Shown: piece after piece, positions 25,687 through 34,663 of the stretch | Position numbering within the stretch: the first letter of the stretch is position 1 | Layout of the letters: every line of letters begins with the position of its first letter | Source: Sphingomonas folli | Lineage (GTDB): Bacteria > Pseudomonadota > Alphaproteobacteria > Sphingomonadales > Sphingomonadaceae | Length of the DNA: 64,000 nucleotides | Direction of reading: 5' to 3' | Assembly (NCBI RefSeq): GCF_019429525.1 | Contig: NZ_JAHXZL010000003.1 | Coordinates: 248,001 to 312,000 of the forward strand | The notes under the pieces: model-generated | What the model was told of the DNA's origin: nothing | What the model saw: only the letters and a program-made list of their open reading frames with translations | Databases searched by the model: none | Position numbers and translations under genes: made by a program

Positions 25687-27165
25687 ATGGATCAGAAGCA
25701 GACACCCATCCTCGAGGCGCTGGCGACGATGGAGCGAAGGCCCGTCCGCGGCTTCGGCGCGCCTGGCCACAATCTGGGTCGGGGTGCCGCGCGCGACGTC
25801 CGCAAATTGCTCGGCTCGCGCGTGTTCGAGGCGGACGTCATCACCCCCAAGGGGCTCGACGATCGAAGGGAGGGCGCGCATGTCGTTCAGCGGGCGCACG
25901 AGATCGCGGCGGAGGCGTGGAACGCCGACTTCTGCCGGTTCGTGACCGGGGGCTCCACGCTGAGCCTCCACATGGCGCTGGCCGCGGTGGCCCGTGCCGG
26001 CGACACGATCCTGCTGGCTGCCAACGTTCACAAGGCGGAGCGTGCGCATGCGCTGGCGGCGGGGCTGGACGCGCGCATCGTGCCCGTGATCGTCGACGAT
26101 GGCTGGGACGTCGAGCACGGCGTCGACCCCGCCGCCCTTGCCGCCGCTCTCGACGCTAACCCGGGCGCCAAGGCGTTCGTCCTGGTCTCGCCGACCTATT
26201 ACGGCGTGACGAGCGACGTCGCCGCCCTGGCCGACCTTTGCCACCGGCGCGGCGTACCCCTGATCTGCGACGCGGCATGGGGTGGCGCCTTCGCCTTCTG
26301 CGAGGCGCTGCCCGACGACGCGCTGACGAAGGGGGCCGACGTGGCCGTCTACAGCATGCACAAGACGATGGGCGCGCTGACCCAAGGTTCCGCGCTCCTC
26401 GCGCGCGGCGAGCTGGTCGACCGGCAGCGGCTGTGGATGGCGTACGAGCTCTACGAGACGACCAGCCCCTCGGTGCCGATCCTGGCTAGCCTCGACGCCG
26501 CGCGGCGCGACCATGCCGTGGACGGCGAGGCGATATGGCGCGGGACGATCGCGCGGGCCGCAGATCTGCGCGCGCGGCTGGCGGGCATCGCGGGCATCCG
26601 CGTCCTGGATGAGCCGGACCTTCCGCCGGGCTCGCAGCTCGATCCCACGAAGGTGTTGATCGACGTGTCGGCTCTCGGCGTCTCGGGATACGCGATCGAC
26701 GACTGGCTCAACGAGCATCACCGGCTCTGCGTCGGTCTCTCCGACGCGCGCCACCTGCTCGCCGTCGTCTCGGTCGGCACGACCGTCGGCGACGTGCGCG
26801 CGCTGGCGAAGGGCCTCGCCGACTGCGTCGCGCGGATTGGGAAAGGCGACCTGACGCCGACGTCGGCGGCCGAGGCGCCCCGCATCGCGACGCTGACGAC
26901 GGAGATGGCGGCGGCGCCCGCCGACGCTCTCTTCGGGCCGGTCGAGCATGTCCGGCTGGAAGAGGCGGCGGGCCGGATCGCCGCGGAGATCGTCGCCCCC
27001 GCCCCGCCAGGCGTACCCCGGCTCGTTCCCGGCCAGCGGATCGGCGCCGAGCACGTCGCTTGGCTGACCGCCAATCGCGACCTGGGCATGTTCCTGCTCG
27101 ATCCGACCGACCCTAGTGAACGGACGATCCGATGCGTCGCGGCCAGCGCCGACGCGCCGAGCTGA
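25687..27165 (+). CDS. Orn/Lys/Arg-type PLP decarboxylase
   Basis: A 492-residue fold-type I PLP enzyme of the bacterial Orn/Lys/Arg decarboxylase group. Diagnostic blocks are GFGAPGHNLG near the N-terminus, RFVTGGSTLSLHMALAAVAR, FVLVSPTYYGVTSDV, LICDAAWGGAF with the PLP-ring aspartate, and YSMHKTMGALTQGS with the Schiff-base lysine. A C-terminal OKR domain follows (PPGVPRLVPGQRI). The length fits the short, wingless members rather than the ~750-residue inducible forms. It would make a polyamine or diamine from a basic amino acid; which one cannot be told. It stands alone, convergent with a cation exchanger, with no antiporter partner beside it. Confidence 0.85.
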   Translation: MDQKQTPILEALATMERRPVRGFGAPGHNLGRGAARDVRKLLGSRVFEADVITPKGLDDRREGAHVVQRAHEIAAEAWNADFCRFVTGGSTLSLHMALAAVARAGDTILLAANVHKAERAHALAAGLDARIVPVIVDDGWDVEHGVDPAALAAALDANPGAKAFVLVSPTYYGVTSDVAALADLCHRRGVPLICDAAWGGAFAFCEALPDDALTKGADVAVYSMHKTMGALTQGSALLARGELVDRQRLWMAYELYETTSPSVPILASLDAARRDHAVDGEAIWRGTIARAADLRARLAGIAGIRVLDEPDLPPGSQLDPTKVLIDVSALGVSGYAIDDWLNEHHRLCVGLSDARHLLAVVSVGTTVGDVRALAKGLADCVARIGKGDLTPTSAAEAPRIATLTTEMAAAPADALFGPVEHVRLEEAAGRIAAEIVAPAPPGVPRLVPGQRIGAEHVAWLTANRDLGMFLLDPTDPSERTIRCVAASADAPS

Positions 27166-27278
27166 CGCGGCGCCGGACGTCACCGCTCCCCTCTCTCGGA
27201 CGCCCGTTCGCCCTCGCGATCGACCCTACGTATGCGCCCGACCACGCCTGCGCCGGTGCGCGGACGGTGCACGGCGAC

Positions 27279-28358
27279 CTATCCCCCGCTCGCACCCGAG
27301 ATAGCGAACAGGCCCCCCAGGCCGAGCGCGTAAAGGACGAGCACAACGAACGAATCGATCCCCATCCGCCAGATCTGCCGCCTGGGTCGGAAGATCAGGC
27401 CGGCGGCGTAGACGCAGGTCAGCAGCACGCCGAGACCGGCGAGATAGATGTCGCTCGCCTCGGCATCGGGGAGCACGGCCTTGCCGGAGATGACGACGGC
27501 CAACAGGAAGAGGACGGGAAGAAAGGCGTTTCCACCGAAGATGTCGCTGACCGCGAGCTGATAGTCCTTCATGCGGACGGAGGTGATACCGGTCGAGAGT
27601 TCGGGCAGCGACGTCGCGGCCGCAAGCACCGTCGCGCCAAATAGCACCCCGCTGAGCCCGATATGATCGGCTATCGCATCGCCGCTCCGCTCCAGCAGCA
27701 CGCCGGCTGCCAGGGTCGCCAGCGCCGCCGTACCGAAGGTGGCTGCGACGCGGATCGTGCTCTCGCCCTGCCGATCCGATGCGTCATCCTTCTTCGCCTG
27801 CGAATGGCCTTTGGGCTCTTCCTGCCCGTCGGGAGCGGTGCCGCTGGCATCTTGCCACGGCAGTCCCTCGCTGGCTTTGCTGGCGAGCCACACACCGACC
27901 ACCCACAGGACGGCGATCAACACCGCCCCGGGGGTCAGGCGGGCAGCGATGAGCGTGCTGGGCAATTGCGTCGCCATGATCGACACGATCAACACCGCCA
28001 CGACCAGCACCGCCTCGACGACCAGCGTGAGGCTGGCGGCACGGTAACTGAGAGGGACCTTCTCCTTCATGGCGACGTCCATCGCCACCAGCACGACCGT
28101 CTGGATGGCGATGCCGCCCAGGATGTTGCCAACCGCCACGCCCAGGTTGCCGGCCAGCGCCGCGCTGACGGTGATCGCGATCTCGGGCAGGTTGGTGGCC
28201 AAGGCGAGCACGATGATCCCGCCGAGCGCCTTGCCTAGGTGGAGCCGCGCGGACAGGATGTCGGTCGTGTCGGCGAGCTTGACACCCGCGATCCAGATCA
28301 CGCCCGCGCACGCCGCGAAGATCGCGAGCAGGATCGGCAGGCCGAGTCCGTCGAACAT
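27279..28358 (-). CDS. CaCA-family cation/Ca2+ exchanger
   Basis: A 359-residue membrane protein with the two inverted alpha-repeats of the cation/Ca2+ exchanger superfamily. Repeat 1 is ALATNLPEIAITVSAA followed by VAVGNILGG; repeat 2 is AAATSLPELSTGITSV followed by AVSDIFGGNAF. The repeats are joined by a hydrophilic, Lys/Asp/Gln-rich cytoplasmic loop at about residues 170-200. About ten helices are expected. It probably exports Ca2+ in exchange for Na+ or H+. No operon partner; the 3' end faces the decarboxylase across 113 bp. Confidence 0.88.
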   Translation of the reverse strand: MFDGLGLPILLAIFAACAGVIWIAGVKLADTTDILSARLHLGKALGGIIVLALATNLPEIAITVSAALAGNLGVAVGNILGGIAIQTVVLVAMDVAMKEKVPLSYRAASLTLVVEAVLVVAVLIVSIMATQLPSTLIAARLTPGAVLIAVLWVVGVWLASKASEGLPWQDASGTAPDGQEEPKGHSQAKKDDASDRQGESTIRVAATFGTAALATLAAGVLLERSGDAIADHIGLSGVLFGATVLAAATSLPELSTGITSVRMKDYQLAVSDIFGGNAFLPVLFLLAVVISGKAVLPDAEASDIYLAGLGVLLTCVYAAGLIFRPRRQIWRMGIDSFVVLVLYALGLGGLFAISGASGG

Positions 28359-28655
28359 ACGAAACTTCCAGTTTGGCGGCGAGCCACGGGCGACCGTTCT
28401 TAGCGAACCAGCTGACCAGGCGTTCCGCGCGGCGCGCGCGGTGCCGAGGAGTCGAGCGCCGCGACTTCGAAAATCGGCGTCGTTCGTTCAGGGCGGGCCG
28501 ACCGCTTACCAGCATCGGGACGCCTGCTGATCGTCGCTGAGACGAAGTGCCGAGCGCCGCGCCTCGGGACGGGGAGGCGTTTGTCTCGCGCGTGCCCACC
28601 ATGCGCGCCTAGTGCGGTATGCCCGTCGCGACCTCGCGCGGCGGGCAGCTCGAGA

Positions 28656-28813
28656 ATGACGATGATGCCGAGGAGCAGGCTGGCGATCGGGCGAGGGGCG
28701 ACGTCCGGGGCCTGAGCGCAACGACGCAGGCGCCCTCTCCTGCCCGCTCCCTTCGCGATCGGCGCCGGCGGCGAGCGAGCCTGCTCTCCGCCGGCATTCG
28801 GTTCCGCTTCTAG
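28656..28813 (+). pseudogene. Relic of a receptor-like outer-membrane barrel gene (signal peptide start plus C-terminal end)
   Basis: The first 12 codons read MTMMPRSRLAIG, against MTMRARSRLAIG at the start of the receptor-like gene near 53046. Bases 28669-28691 are identical to 53053-53075 (23 of 23). After a one-base frameshift the similarity continues (SATTQAPS here, SAAAQASS there), and the shifted frame ends AGIRFRF-stop, a typical barrel C-terminus. The middle of the gene is missing. It looks like a paralogue reduced to its two ends by internal deletion. Confidence 0.6.
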
Positions 28814-29122
28814 AACCGAGACAAGCACGTGTTCGCGGGATCGTCTCGGGGGATCATAGCGGGCGGCGAGTCATGATCGCTTGCCTAGCGCTATGATCGC
28901 AAGGCTCTACCAGAACGCATAGGCCACCCCCGGGCGGCGGGAAACGCTCGGTCATGCCACATGATCAGGCGTGCGGTCAGCACGAGCGGCGACGATCGAA
29001 CCTGGCGATCATTCCCGCAGGCCGTGGTGGTCAAGAAGTCTCCGAGGCGCGATCGCCCGAGCCGGCGCGCGACCGGCGCCGCGACGGACCGGGGCAGCGA
29101 GCAGCGTGGCGACGCGGTTCCT
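28814..29122. other. Intergenic stretch between the barrel relic and GH27
   Basis: 309 bp without a supportable gene. The short frames present have no recognisable motif. No clear terminator hairpin with a T-run is visible at the 3' end of the GH27 gene. Confidence 0.5.
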
Positions 29123-31051
29123 CTAGCGTCGCGGCGCCGGCCCTTCCCCGCCGCCGCGCAGCGCTGCTTCGGCCCAGGTGGTCACGAGCGGCACGTCGGT
29201 GGCGTGCCCGATCTTGCGCGTGACCAACTCCACGACGCGCGCGCCGCGCAGCGCGGCGCGCAGCGGGCGCGCCGCCATGCCGAGGCGCATCGCGCCCGAG
29301 CGCGCGAGCAGCCGGCCGTCGCCGTAGACCAGGAATTCCGCGGCGTCGCGCGTGTCGCGGGTGGAATCATCGACGCCGATCATCGCCTCGAACCGTTCCG
29401 CGCCGCGCGCGCGTACCTCGAGCCGCGACTGCGCCAGCACGCCGATGCCGGTGTCATAGACGTGCCCCGCGACCTGCAGCGTCTGGTCATAGGGCGTGGC
29501 GTCGGCCTGCGCGCCGCCCCAGCCGGCGTAGGTCGGGCGCTCGCCGGTGTCGCGCGTGCCGCTCCACTGCCCCATCATCCGGTGCACCACCGGGTCGGGC
29601 TCGGGTACGACCACGCCGTCGACCGCGACGTTGACGTCGCCGGGCACCTCCGAGAGGTACATGCCGTCGCGCAGCCGCCGCGTGCCGCTCACCTCGAAGA
29701 CGCGGCTCTCGCGCGGCGCCAGCGTGAATCTCGCCTCGCCGGTGAAGGGGGCGAGCGGGCGCCCGCTCCACAGGTCGCGCAGCGTGATCGGCGCGTCGGG
29801 CGCGAGCTTGAGCTGCGCCGCGGTGAGATCCATCTCCGCCGGCGCCAGCCCGCGGTTGAGCAGCACGACCGCCTTGTGACCGTTGCTCAGCGTCTTCACG
29901 ATCGTCTGCACGTCGTCCGAGGCGTAGGCGATCACGCCCTGGTGGCCGCCCGGGTCCTGGTTGACGCGCACGACGTCGGCGTTGCCCCAGATCTTCATGA
30001 GGCTGTCGGGCGCCTGGCGCAGGTCGTAGCCGATGAACAGGGGCGCGTCGATGATCGCCCAGAGCGCGAAATGCGTGCGCGCCTCGGTGAGGTGATCGGC
30101 GTCGAAGTCGCCCTGGCCGATGAACAGCATGTCGGGATCGTTCCACGCCCCGGGCTTGGCGTAGAGCGCGCGGGTCGCCGCGCTGTCGAACGAGTGGAGC
30201 ATGCGCGTCCAGTGCGGCGTGATGTCCTGGCTGGTGCGCCACATCTGGCCGACCTCCTTGCCCCAGCGGCGCACGTCCGCGCTGCCCCAGGTGCACAGCG
30301 CCAGGATCGAGTCACCGCTGGGCCGGTAGCGCGCGATCGCCGCCGCGACCGCGGCATAGAGCGAGCGGACCTGCGCCACGTCGGTGCGGTTGATCGAGGC
30401 CTGGTCGATCAGCGGCGGGAACGCGCGATAGCCGTTCTGCACCACCACCGGCGCGCCGGGCGCGTAGACGTTGATCCCGCAGGCATCGACCTTGAGATAG
30501 TCGAAGCCCCAGTCGCGGAAGTAGAGCGCGATATCCTGGTCGACATGGCCGTGGAGGCCCACCTCGCGCTCCGCCGTGCTCCCCTCGGGCAGGTTGGGCG
30601 AGCGCAGGTCATAGGCCTGCGAGCAGGCGTTGCGCCCGATGTCGCTGTACAGCCCGGCCTTGAGCCCCATCGCGTGGAGCCGGTCGGTGAAGGGACGGAA
30701 GCTGGTGTCGCCGCCCGCGACCGCGGCCGAGGGGAAGATTCGCGTGCGGATCACCAGCCGCCCGTCGCTGGTACGGCGCTTGAGCCACCAGCCGTCGTCG
30801 ACGTTGACGTAGCGATAGCCGAGCCTGGCCAGCCCGCTGTCGACCAGCTTCTGCGCGGCGCCCATCACTTTCGCCTCGTCGACCTCGGTGCGGAAGGCGT
30901 TCCACGAACTCCACCCCATCGGCGGCGTGCGCGCGGCGGTGTGCTCGGGCGCCGACCAGCGCCCTGTCGGGGCGAGCGGGTCGGGCGCGGCAGCGGCGGG
31001 GCCGGCGAGCACGAGCGCGAGCGCGGTGAGGGACAGGGTCGGCAGGCGCAT
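29123..31051 (-). CDS. Secreted GH27 alpha-galactosidase / alpha-N-acetylgalactosaminidase with NPCBM domain
   Basis: A 642-residue enzyme with a signal peptide (MRLPTLSLTALALVLAGPAAAA). The GH27 barrel shows PPMGWSSWNAF, YVNVDDGWW, the nucleophile Asp189 in YLKVDACG, the acid/base Asp276 in MWRTSQDI, and AWNDPDML. A beta-sandwich follows (to ~residue 480), then a C-terminal NPCBM-type carbohydrate-binding domain (GWGGAQADATPYDQTLQVAG, IGVDDSTRDT). The family removes terminal alpha-galactose or alpha-GalNAc. Lying in line with AgaK/AgaS/AgaZ genes, GalNAc release is plausible here. The start at 31051 begins at the signal peptide; an in-frame codon at 31081 adds ten basic residues. It is 191 bp from the kinase gene and may have its own promoter. 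Confidence 0.9.
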   Translation of the reverse strand: MRLPTLSLTALALVLAGPAAAAPDPLAPTGRWSAPEHTAARTPPMGWSSWNAFRTEVDEAKVMGAAQKLVDSGLARLGYRYVNVDDGWWLKRRTSDGRLVIRTRIFPSAAVAGGDTSFRPFTDRLHAMGLKAGLYSDIGRNACSQAYDLRSPNLPEGSTAEREVGLHGHVDQDIALYFRDWGFDYLKVDACGINVYAPGAPVVVQNGYRAFPPLIDQASINRTDVAQVRSLYAAVAAAIARYRPSGDSILALCTWGSADVRRWGKEVGQMWRTSQDITPHWTRMLHSFDSAATRALYAKPGAWNDPDMLFIGQGDFDADHLTEARTHFALWAIIDAPLFIGYDLRQAPDSLMKIWGNADVVRVNQDPGGHQGVIAYASDDVQTIVKTLSNGHKAVVLLNRGLAPAEMDLTAAQLKLAPDAPITLRDLWSGRPLAPFTGEARFTLAPRESRVFEVSGTRRLRDGMYLSEVPGDVNVAVDGVVVPEPDPVVHRMMGQWSGTRDTGERPTYAGWGGAQADATPYDQTLQVAGHVYDTGIGVLAQSRLEVRARGAERFEAMIGVDDSTRDTRDAAEFLVYGDGRLLARSGAMRLGMAARPLRAALRGARVVELVTRKIGHATDVPLVTTWAEAALRGGGEGPAPRR

Positions 31052-31137
31052 CGGACGGGACCTCGCTGTTCGCCACATCATAGATCTCGCTGCTGCACCA
31101 GAAAGGCCCGGAGACGTCGCTCCACCCGCTCCGCCGC

Positions 31138-31157
31138 GCTCCGGCGAACGCCGGAGC
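31138..31157. repeat. Perfect palindrome, REP-like
   Basis: GCTCCGGCGAACGCCGGAGC: nine-base arms around AA, between the GH27 and AgaK-like genes. It has no T-run on either side. The core CCGGCG-NN-CGCCGG is shared with the larger palindrome at 38954, so both may belong to one extragenic repeat family. Confidence 0.6.
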
Positions 31158-31242
31158 CCAGAGCCGCGCGCGTCGGCGCCTGTGGCACTAGGCTCCTGCC
31201 TGTGCAGGAGAACAGCGGCGGATCAGGCGGAGAGCGCAACGG

Positions 31243-32175
31243 CTAGCGCGTCGTCGCCAGATGCCGCGCGTACAGTGCCGCGCCATAGCCGGGCGCGTGG
31301 AGCGGCTCGACCGGCGCGCAGCCCGCCGCCTCCAGCCCGGTCGCGAAGGCGTCGCGCACCGCGGGCACGTTGGCGAGCACGCCGCCCGACCAGGACACCG
31401 GCACGCGCTCGCCCGGATCGAAGCCGAGCCGCTCGCGCAGCGCGGCGGCCAGCAGCACCAGCTCGGCGGCCGCCTCGGCCAGGATGGCGCGGGCGGCGGC
31501 GTCGCCCGCGTCCGCGGCGCGCGACACGATCGTGGCGAGCGCGGCGATCTCACCGCGCGCCATGCCGCGCTCCCCCATCACGCGCTCGCACAGCGCGAGG
31601 TCGTCGTCGAGCCCGAGCGCCTCGCGCAGCAGCGCGTGCAGCGGGCCGACCGAGATACGCCCGTCGCTCATCCGCGAGAAAGCGGCGAGCCCGGCGCGCG
31701 CGATCCAATAGGCCGAGCCCTCGTCACCGAACAGCTCGCCCCAGCCGCCCGCGCGCGCGCCGCGGCCGCCGCGCTCGCCGTAGGCGATCGAGCCCGTGCC
31801 CGCGACGACGTTGATCCCGTCGGCGCACGCCAGCGATCCCGCCCAGCCGCACACCATGTCATTGTCGCAGCGGTAGCGCGCGTGACCCAGCAGGTCGCGC
31901 ACCGCGGCGTCGAGCCGCGGGTCGACGACGCTGTCCTCGCCGTAGGCGGGCAGGCCGAGGAAGACGTGGTCGAGGTGCGCGGGCGCGGCGCCGATCTGGG
32001 TGCAGATCGCGCTCACGCCCTCGGCGATGCGCCGCACCGCCTCCTCCTCGCCGACCTCGAGGTGGTAGGTGGTGCCCGTCACCGCGCGCGTGATCACCGC
32101 GCCCGCGGCGTCGATGAGGACGAACTCGGTCTTGGTCCCGCCGCCGTCGACGCCGAGGTAGCGGCCCGTACTCAT
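31243..32175 (-). CDS. agaK: BadF/BadG/BcrA-family amino-sugar kinase (AgaK-like)
   Basis: A 310-residue actin-fold kinase of the N-acetylhexosamine kinase group. The phosphate 1 loop is YLGVDGGGTKTEFVLID, the phosphate 2 loop is INVVAGTGSIAYG, GGWGELFGDEGSAYWIARAG follows, and the adenosine motif is SWSGGVLAN. In Shewanella and relatives, a member of this family (AgaK) phosphorylates N-acetylgalactosamine. Here it overlaps the AgaS-like gene by ATGA, supporting the same assignment. GlcNAc kinases are close relatives, so the sugar is inferred from neighbours. It is last in the minus-strand transcript running from the AgaZ-like gene. Confidence 0.82.
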   Translation of the reverse strand: MSTGRYLGVDGGGTKTEFVLIDAAGAVITRAVTGTTYHLEVGEEEAVRRIAEGVSAICTQIGAAPAHLDHVFLGLPAYGEDSVVDPRLDAAVRDLLGHARYRCDNDMVCGWAGSLACADGINVVAGTGSIAYGERGGRGARAGGWGELFGDEGSAYWIARAGLAAFSRMSDGRISVGPLHALLREALGLDDDLALCERVMGERGMARGEIAALATIVSRAADAGDAAARAILAEAAAELVLLAAALRERLGFDPGERVPVSWSGGVLANVPAVRDAFATGLEAAGCAPVEPLHAPGYGAALYARHLATTR

Positions 32176-33314
32176 GCCTCCTCGGCGTGGATCCGCACGC
32201 CCTGCACCACGCGGTTGACCGTGCCGCTCGCGTTGGGCTGGTCGGGCGTGAGCCCGAGCGCGAGCGAGACGTGGAGCGCGAACAGCTGCGCCGGCACGAT
32301 GAAGGGGAAGAGCAGGTCGACGTCGGGCGCGTCTTCCATCCCGGCGAGCGCGATCGTGGCGCCCTCGTCCGCCCGCGCCGAGACCAATGCCACCTCGCCC
32401 GCGCGCGCGTCGGCGCGCAGCTCGGCCACGATGTCCAGGTCGTAGCGGCGCGTCAGCGGGTCGTTGGCGACGAACACCACCACCAGCGTACGGTCGGTGA
32501 CGATCGTCTTGGGCCCGTGGCGGAAGCCGAGCGCGCTGTCGAAGGCGGTGACGACCGCGCCGTCGCTCAGCTCCATCAGCTTGAGCGCCGCCTCGCGCGC
32601 CAGCCCGCTGAACACGCCGCTGCCGAGATAGACGACGCGATCGAACCCGCGCGCCGCCAGCGCCGCGGCGACCGGCTCGGCGCGCGCCAGCATGTCCTGC
32701 ACGCCTGCCGCGATCGCCTCGATCCGCGCGTCCATCGCGGCGATGCCGCCGAGCGCCGAGAGCGCCGCCAGCGTCATCGCGGTGAAGCTCGACGTCATCG
32801 CGAAGCTGCGGTCGTGCGTCGCCTCGGGCAGCACGATCACGTGCGCGCGCGCGCCGCCGCGTCGCGCCAGCTCGCCCTCGGCATTGCACGTCACGATCAG
32901 GTGATGCGCCTCGGCGACGCGGCGGTCGACCAGCTCGACCGCGGCGACGCTCTCGGGGCTGCTGCCCGAGCGGCCGAACGAGACCAGCAAGGTCGGCGCG
33001 TCGGCGCGCAGGTGCAGGTCGGGCGCGCCGACGATGTCGGTGGTGGCGATCGCCTCGACCGAGCGGCCGAGCGCGCGCGACAGCCAGGGCGCGAGGCACC
33101 CGCCGATGAAGGCCGAGGTGCCCGCGCCGGTCAGCACCACGCGCAGCTCGGGGCGGGCGAGCAGCGGCGCGAGGAAGGCCTCGATCGCCGCACGCGAGTC
33201 GCGCAGCAGCGCCTGGGTGGCGCGCAGCGTCGCGGGCTGCTGCGCGATCTCGCGCCGCGTCCAGGAGGAGTCGCCGGGCTCCGCGGAGGGGGCGACGATC
33301 AGCGTGTCAGTCAT
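32172..33314 (-). CDS. agaS: Galactosamine-6-phosphate deaminase/isomerase (AgaS-like)
   Basis: A 380-residue two-SIS-domain protein. The first domain has VVLTGAGTSAFIGG and SFGRSGSSPESVAAVEL, with ITC(N)AEGELARRG; the second has VVYLGSGVFSGLAREAALKL followed by LGFRHGPKTIV. The length (380) and motif spacing fit AgaS, shown in E. coli and Shewanella to deaminate galactosamine-6-phosphate to tagatose-6-phosphate. It overlaps the AgaZ-like gene before it by eight bases and the kinase after it by ATGA. Cytoplasmic, no signal peptide. Confidence 0.88.
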   Translation of the reverse strand: MTDTLIVAPSAEPGDSSWTRREIAQQPATLRATQALLRDSRAAIEAFLAPLLARPELRVVLTGAGTSAFIGGCLAPWLSRALGRSVEAIATTDIVGAPDLHLRADAPTLLVSFGRSGSSPESVAAVELVDRRVAEAHHLIVTCNAEGELARRGGARAHVIVLPEATHDRSFAMTSSFTAMTLAALSALGGIAAMDARIEAIAAGVQDMLARAEPVAAALAARGFDRVVYLGSGVFSGLAREAALKLMELSDGAVVTAFDSALGFRHGPKTIVTDRTLVVVFVANDPLTRRYDLDIVAELRADARAGEVALVSARADEGATIALAGMEDAPDVDLLFPFIVPAQLFALHVSLALGLTPDQPNASGTVNRVVQGVRIHAEEA

Positions 33315-34590
33315 GGGGAAAGCAGGCTCCGTGATAGGCGTCGAGCGTGGCGCCGACGTGCGCCATCACGAGCTCGGCGGGATCGAGGCCGGCGCGGCCG
33401 GCGCGCACCGCGGCATAGGCCGCGGGCAGATACTGGCTCAGCAGCGGCAGCGGCGGCGGGGTCTCGCGCAGGTTGGCGAACAGCCCCTCCTGCGCCGCCA
33501 CGATCTCCGCGTCGGGCCAGTAATAGCGGATCCGGTCCGACAGGCTGTACTGCAGCTGCAGGTCGAGCGCGGCACCGGTGGCATGATAGTATCTCGCCCA
33601 GTTCCTCGGCTCGGCGCGCAGCCGCCCGATCGTGACCGCGCGCAGGTTCGCGCGTGCCCCCTCGGCGACGGTCTCGCGCTCGATCGCGTCGAGCGCCCAC
33701 AGCGCCTCACGCAGCGCGAAGGTGACGCCGGGGCCGACCTTGAGGATGGCGTAATGGTCGCGCACCAGCGCGGCGAGCGCCCGCGGAGTCTGATAGTCGG
33801 TCGAGTGCGCCTCGTAGACGAGGTGCGGCACCGGCTCGATCGCGCGGCTCAGCGCCGCCGCGCGCTCGGGCCGATAGTCGACCACCTTGTCATGGTCGAA
33901 CTCGACACCGGGCTGCACCACGGTGGCGATCACGCGCTCCCAGGCATCGGCGAGCCCCGCGGCGCGGAACAGGTCGCGGTGCATGTCGACGGTGGCGATC
34001 GCCGCTACGGGGTCGGTCACCGCCAGCTCGTCGAGGTCCTCGGCGGCGCCGCCCGGCACGGGCACCTCGGTGCCGATGACATAGACCGGGGCGGCCGCGG
34101 GATCACCGGCATAGGCGTCCTCCGCGGCGCGGCACAGCCGCGCGGCGCGCTCGGCGATGGTCCGCTCGGGCAGCGGCACGGGATCGTCGGCGCAGCTCAT
34201 CGAACAGTCGAGATGGATCTTGGCGAAACCGGCCCGGACGTAATCGGCGACCATCACCTCGGCCTTGTCCATCGCCTCGGCGGCGGGCAGCGCGGTCCAG
34301 GCGTTGGGGCCGAGATGGTCGCCCCCCAGTACCAGCCGCTCGAGCGGGAAGGCGATGCGATCCGCGATGCGCTCGACGAAGGCGCGGAAGTCGGCCGGGA
34401 CCATGCCGGTATAGCCGCCGTCCTGGTTCACCTGGTTGGAGGTCGCCTCCACCAGCGCGAACGGCGCCTCATTCGCCAGCGCGTGGCGCAGCGCCGCCTC
34501 GATCACCAGTGGGTGCGCCGAGCAGACCGAGGTCACGCCGACGCGCTCCCCCGCCTTGTGCCGGTTCACCAGGTCGAGAAGTATCTGCAC
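33307..34590 (-). CDS. agaZ: AgaZ/KbaZ/GatZ-like protein of the tagatose phosphate branch
   Basis: A 427-residue protein. RHKAGERVGVTSVCSAHPLVIEAAL matches the start of GatZ/KbaZ, followed by EATSNQVNQDGGYTGM, LVLGGDHLGPN, KIHLDCSMSCADDP and VYEAHSTDYQT, all family hallmarks. The family acts with tagatose-1,6-bisphosphate aldolase as a stabilising subunit; some reconstructions instead assign it as tagatose-6-phosphate kinase. I chose GTG 34590 because AGGGAG lies six bases before it and the protein then begins MVQILLDLVNRHKAGE, like its relatives; ATG 34617 is the alternative. No catalytic AgaY/KbaY subunit is in the window. First gene of agaZ-agaS-agaK, with an AgaR-like element upstream. 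Confidence 0.88.
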   Translation of the reverse strand: MQILLDLVNRHKAGERVGVTSVCSAHPLVIEAALRHALANEAPFALVEATSNQVNQDGGYTGMVPADFRAFVERIADRIAFPLERLVLGGDHLGPNAWTALPAAEAMDKAEVMVADYVRAGFAKIHLDCSMSCADDPVPLPERTIAERAARLCRAAEDAYAGDPAAAPVYVIGTEVPVPGGAAEDLDELAVTDPVAAIATVDMHRDLFRAAGLADAWERVIATVVQPGVEFDHDKVVDYRPERAAALSRAIEPVPHLVYEAHSTDYQTPRALAALVRDHYAILKVGPGVTFALREALWALDAIERETVAEGARANLRAVTIGRLRAEPRNWARYYHATGAALDLQLQYSLSDRIRYYWPDAEIVAAQEGLFANLRETPPPLPLLSQYLPAAYAAVRAGRAGLDPAELVMAHVGATLDAYHGACFPHD

Positions 34591-34639
34591 GTGCGTCTCC
34601 CTTAACGCGCCCGACATAGCGCCAGACACAGCAGAACAC

Positions 34640-34663
34640 AAGAAAACGAAACTTGGCGAAACT
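34640..34663 (-). promoter_or_regulatory. agaR: Candidate AgaR operator at the agaZ promoter
   Basis: On the minus strand this reads AGTTTCGCC then AAGTTTCGTTTTCTT, with two TTTCG-type half-elements. It lies 50-73 bp before the chosen agaZ start, overlapping the end of the transporter gene. It resembles the E. coli AgaR consensus core TTTCRTTTYRTTT, recalled from the literature. Confidence 0.5.

Noticed and set aside
25341..26159. 272-codon plus-strand frame before and inside the decarboxylase
   Set aside because: Most of it overlaps the decarboxylase in another frame, and the leading part has no recognisable motif.
28961..31246. 761-codon open frame on the plus strand
   Set aside because: Antisense to the GH27 enzyme, whose catalytic motifs are complete; the plus-strand product is Arg/His-rich and shows no family.
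33034..34605. 523-codon open frame on the plus strand
   Set aside because: Antisense to agaZ and agaS, both well supported by motifs and coupled starts.
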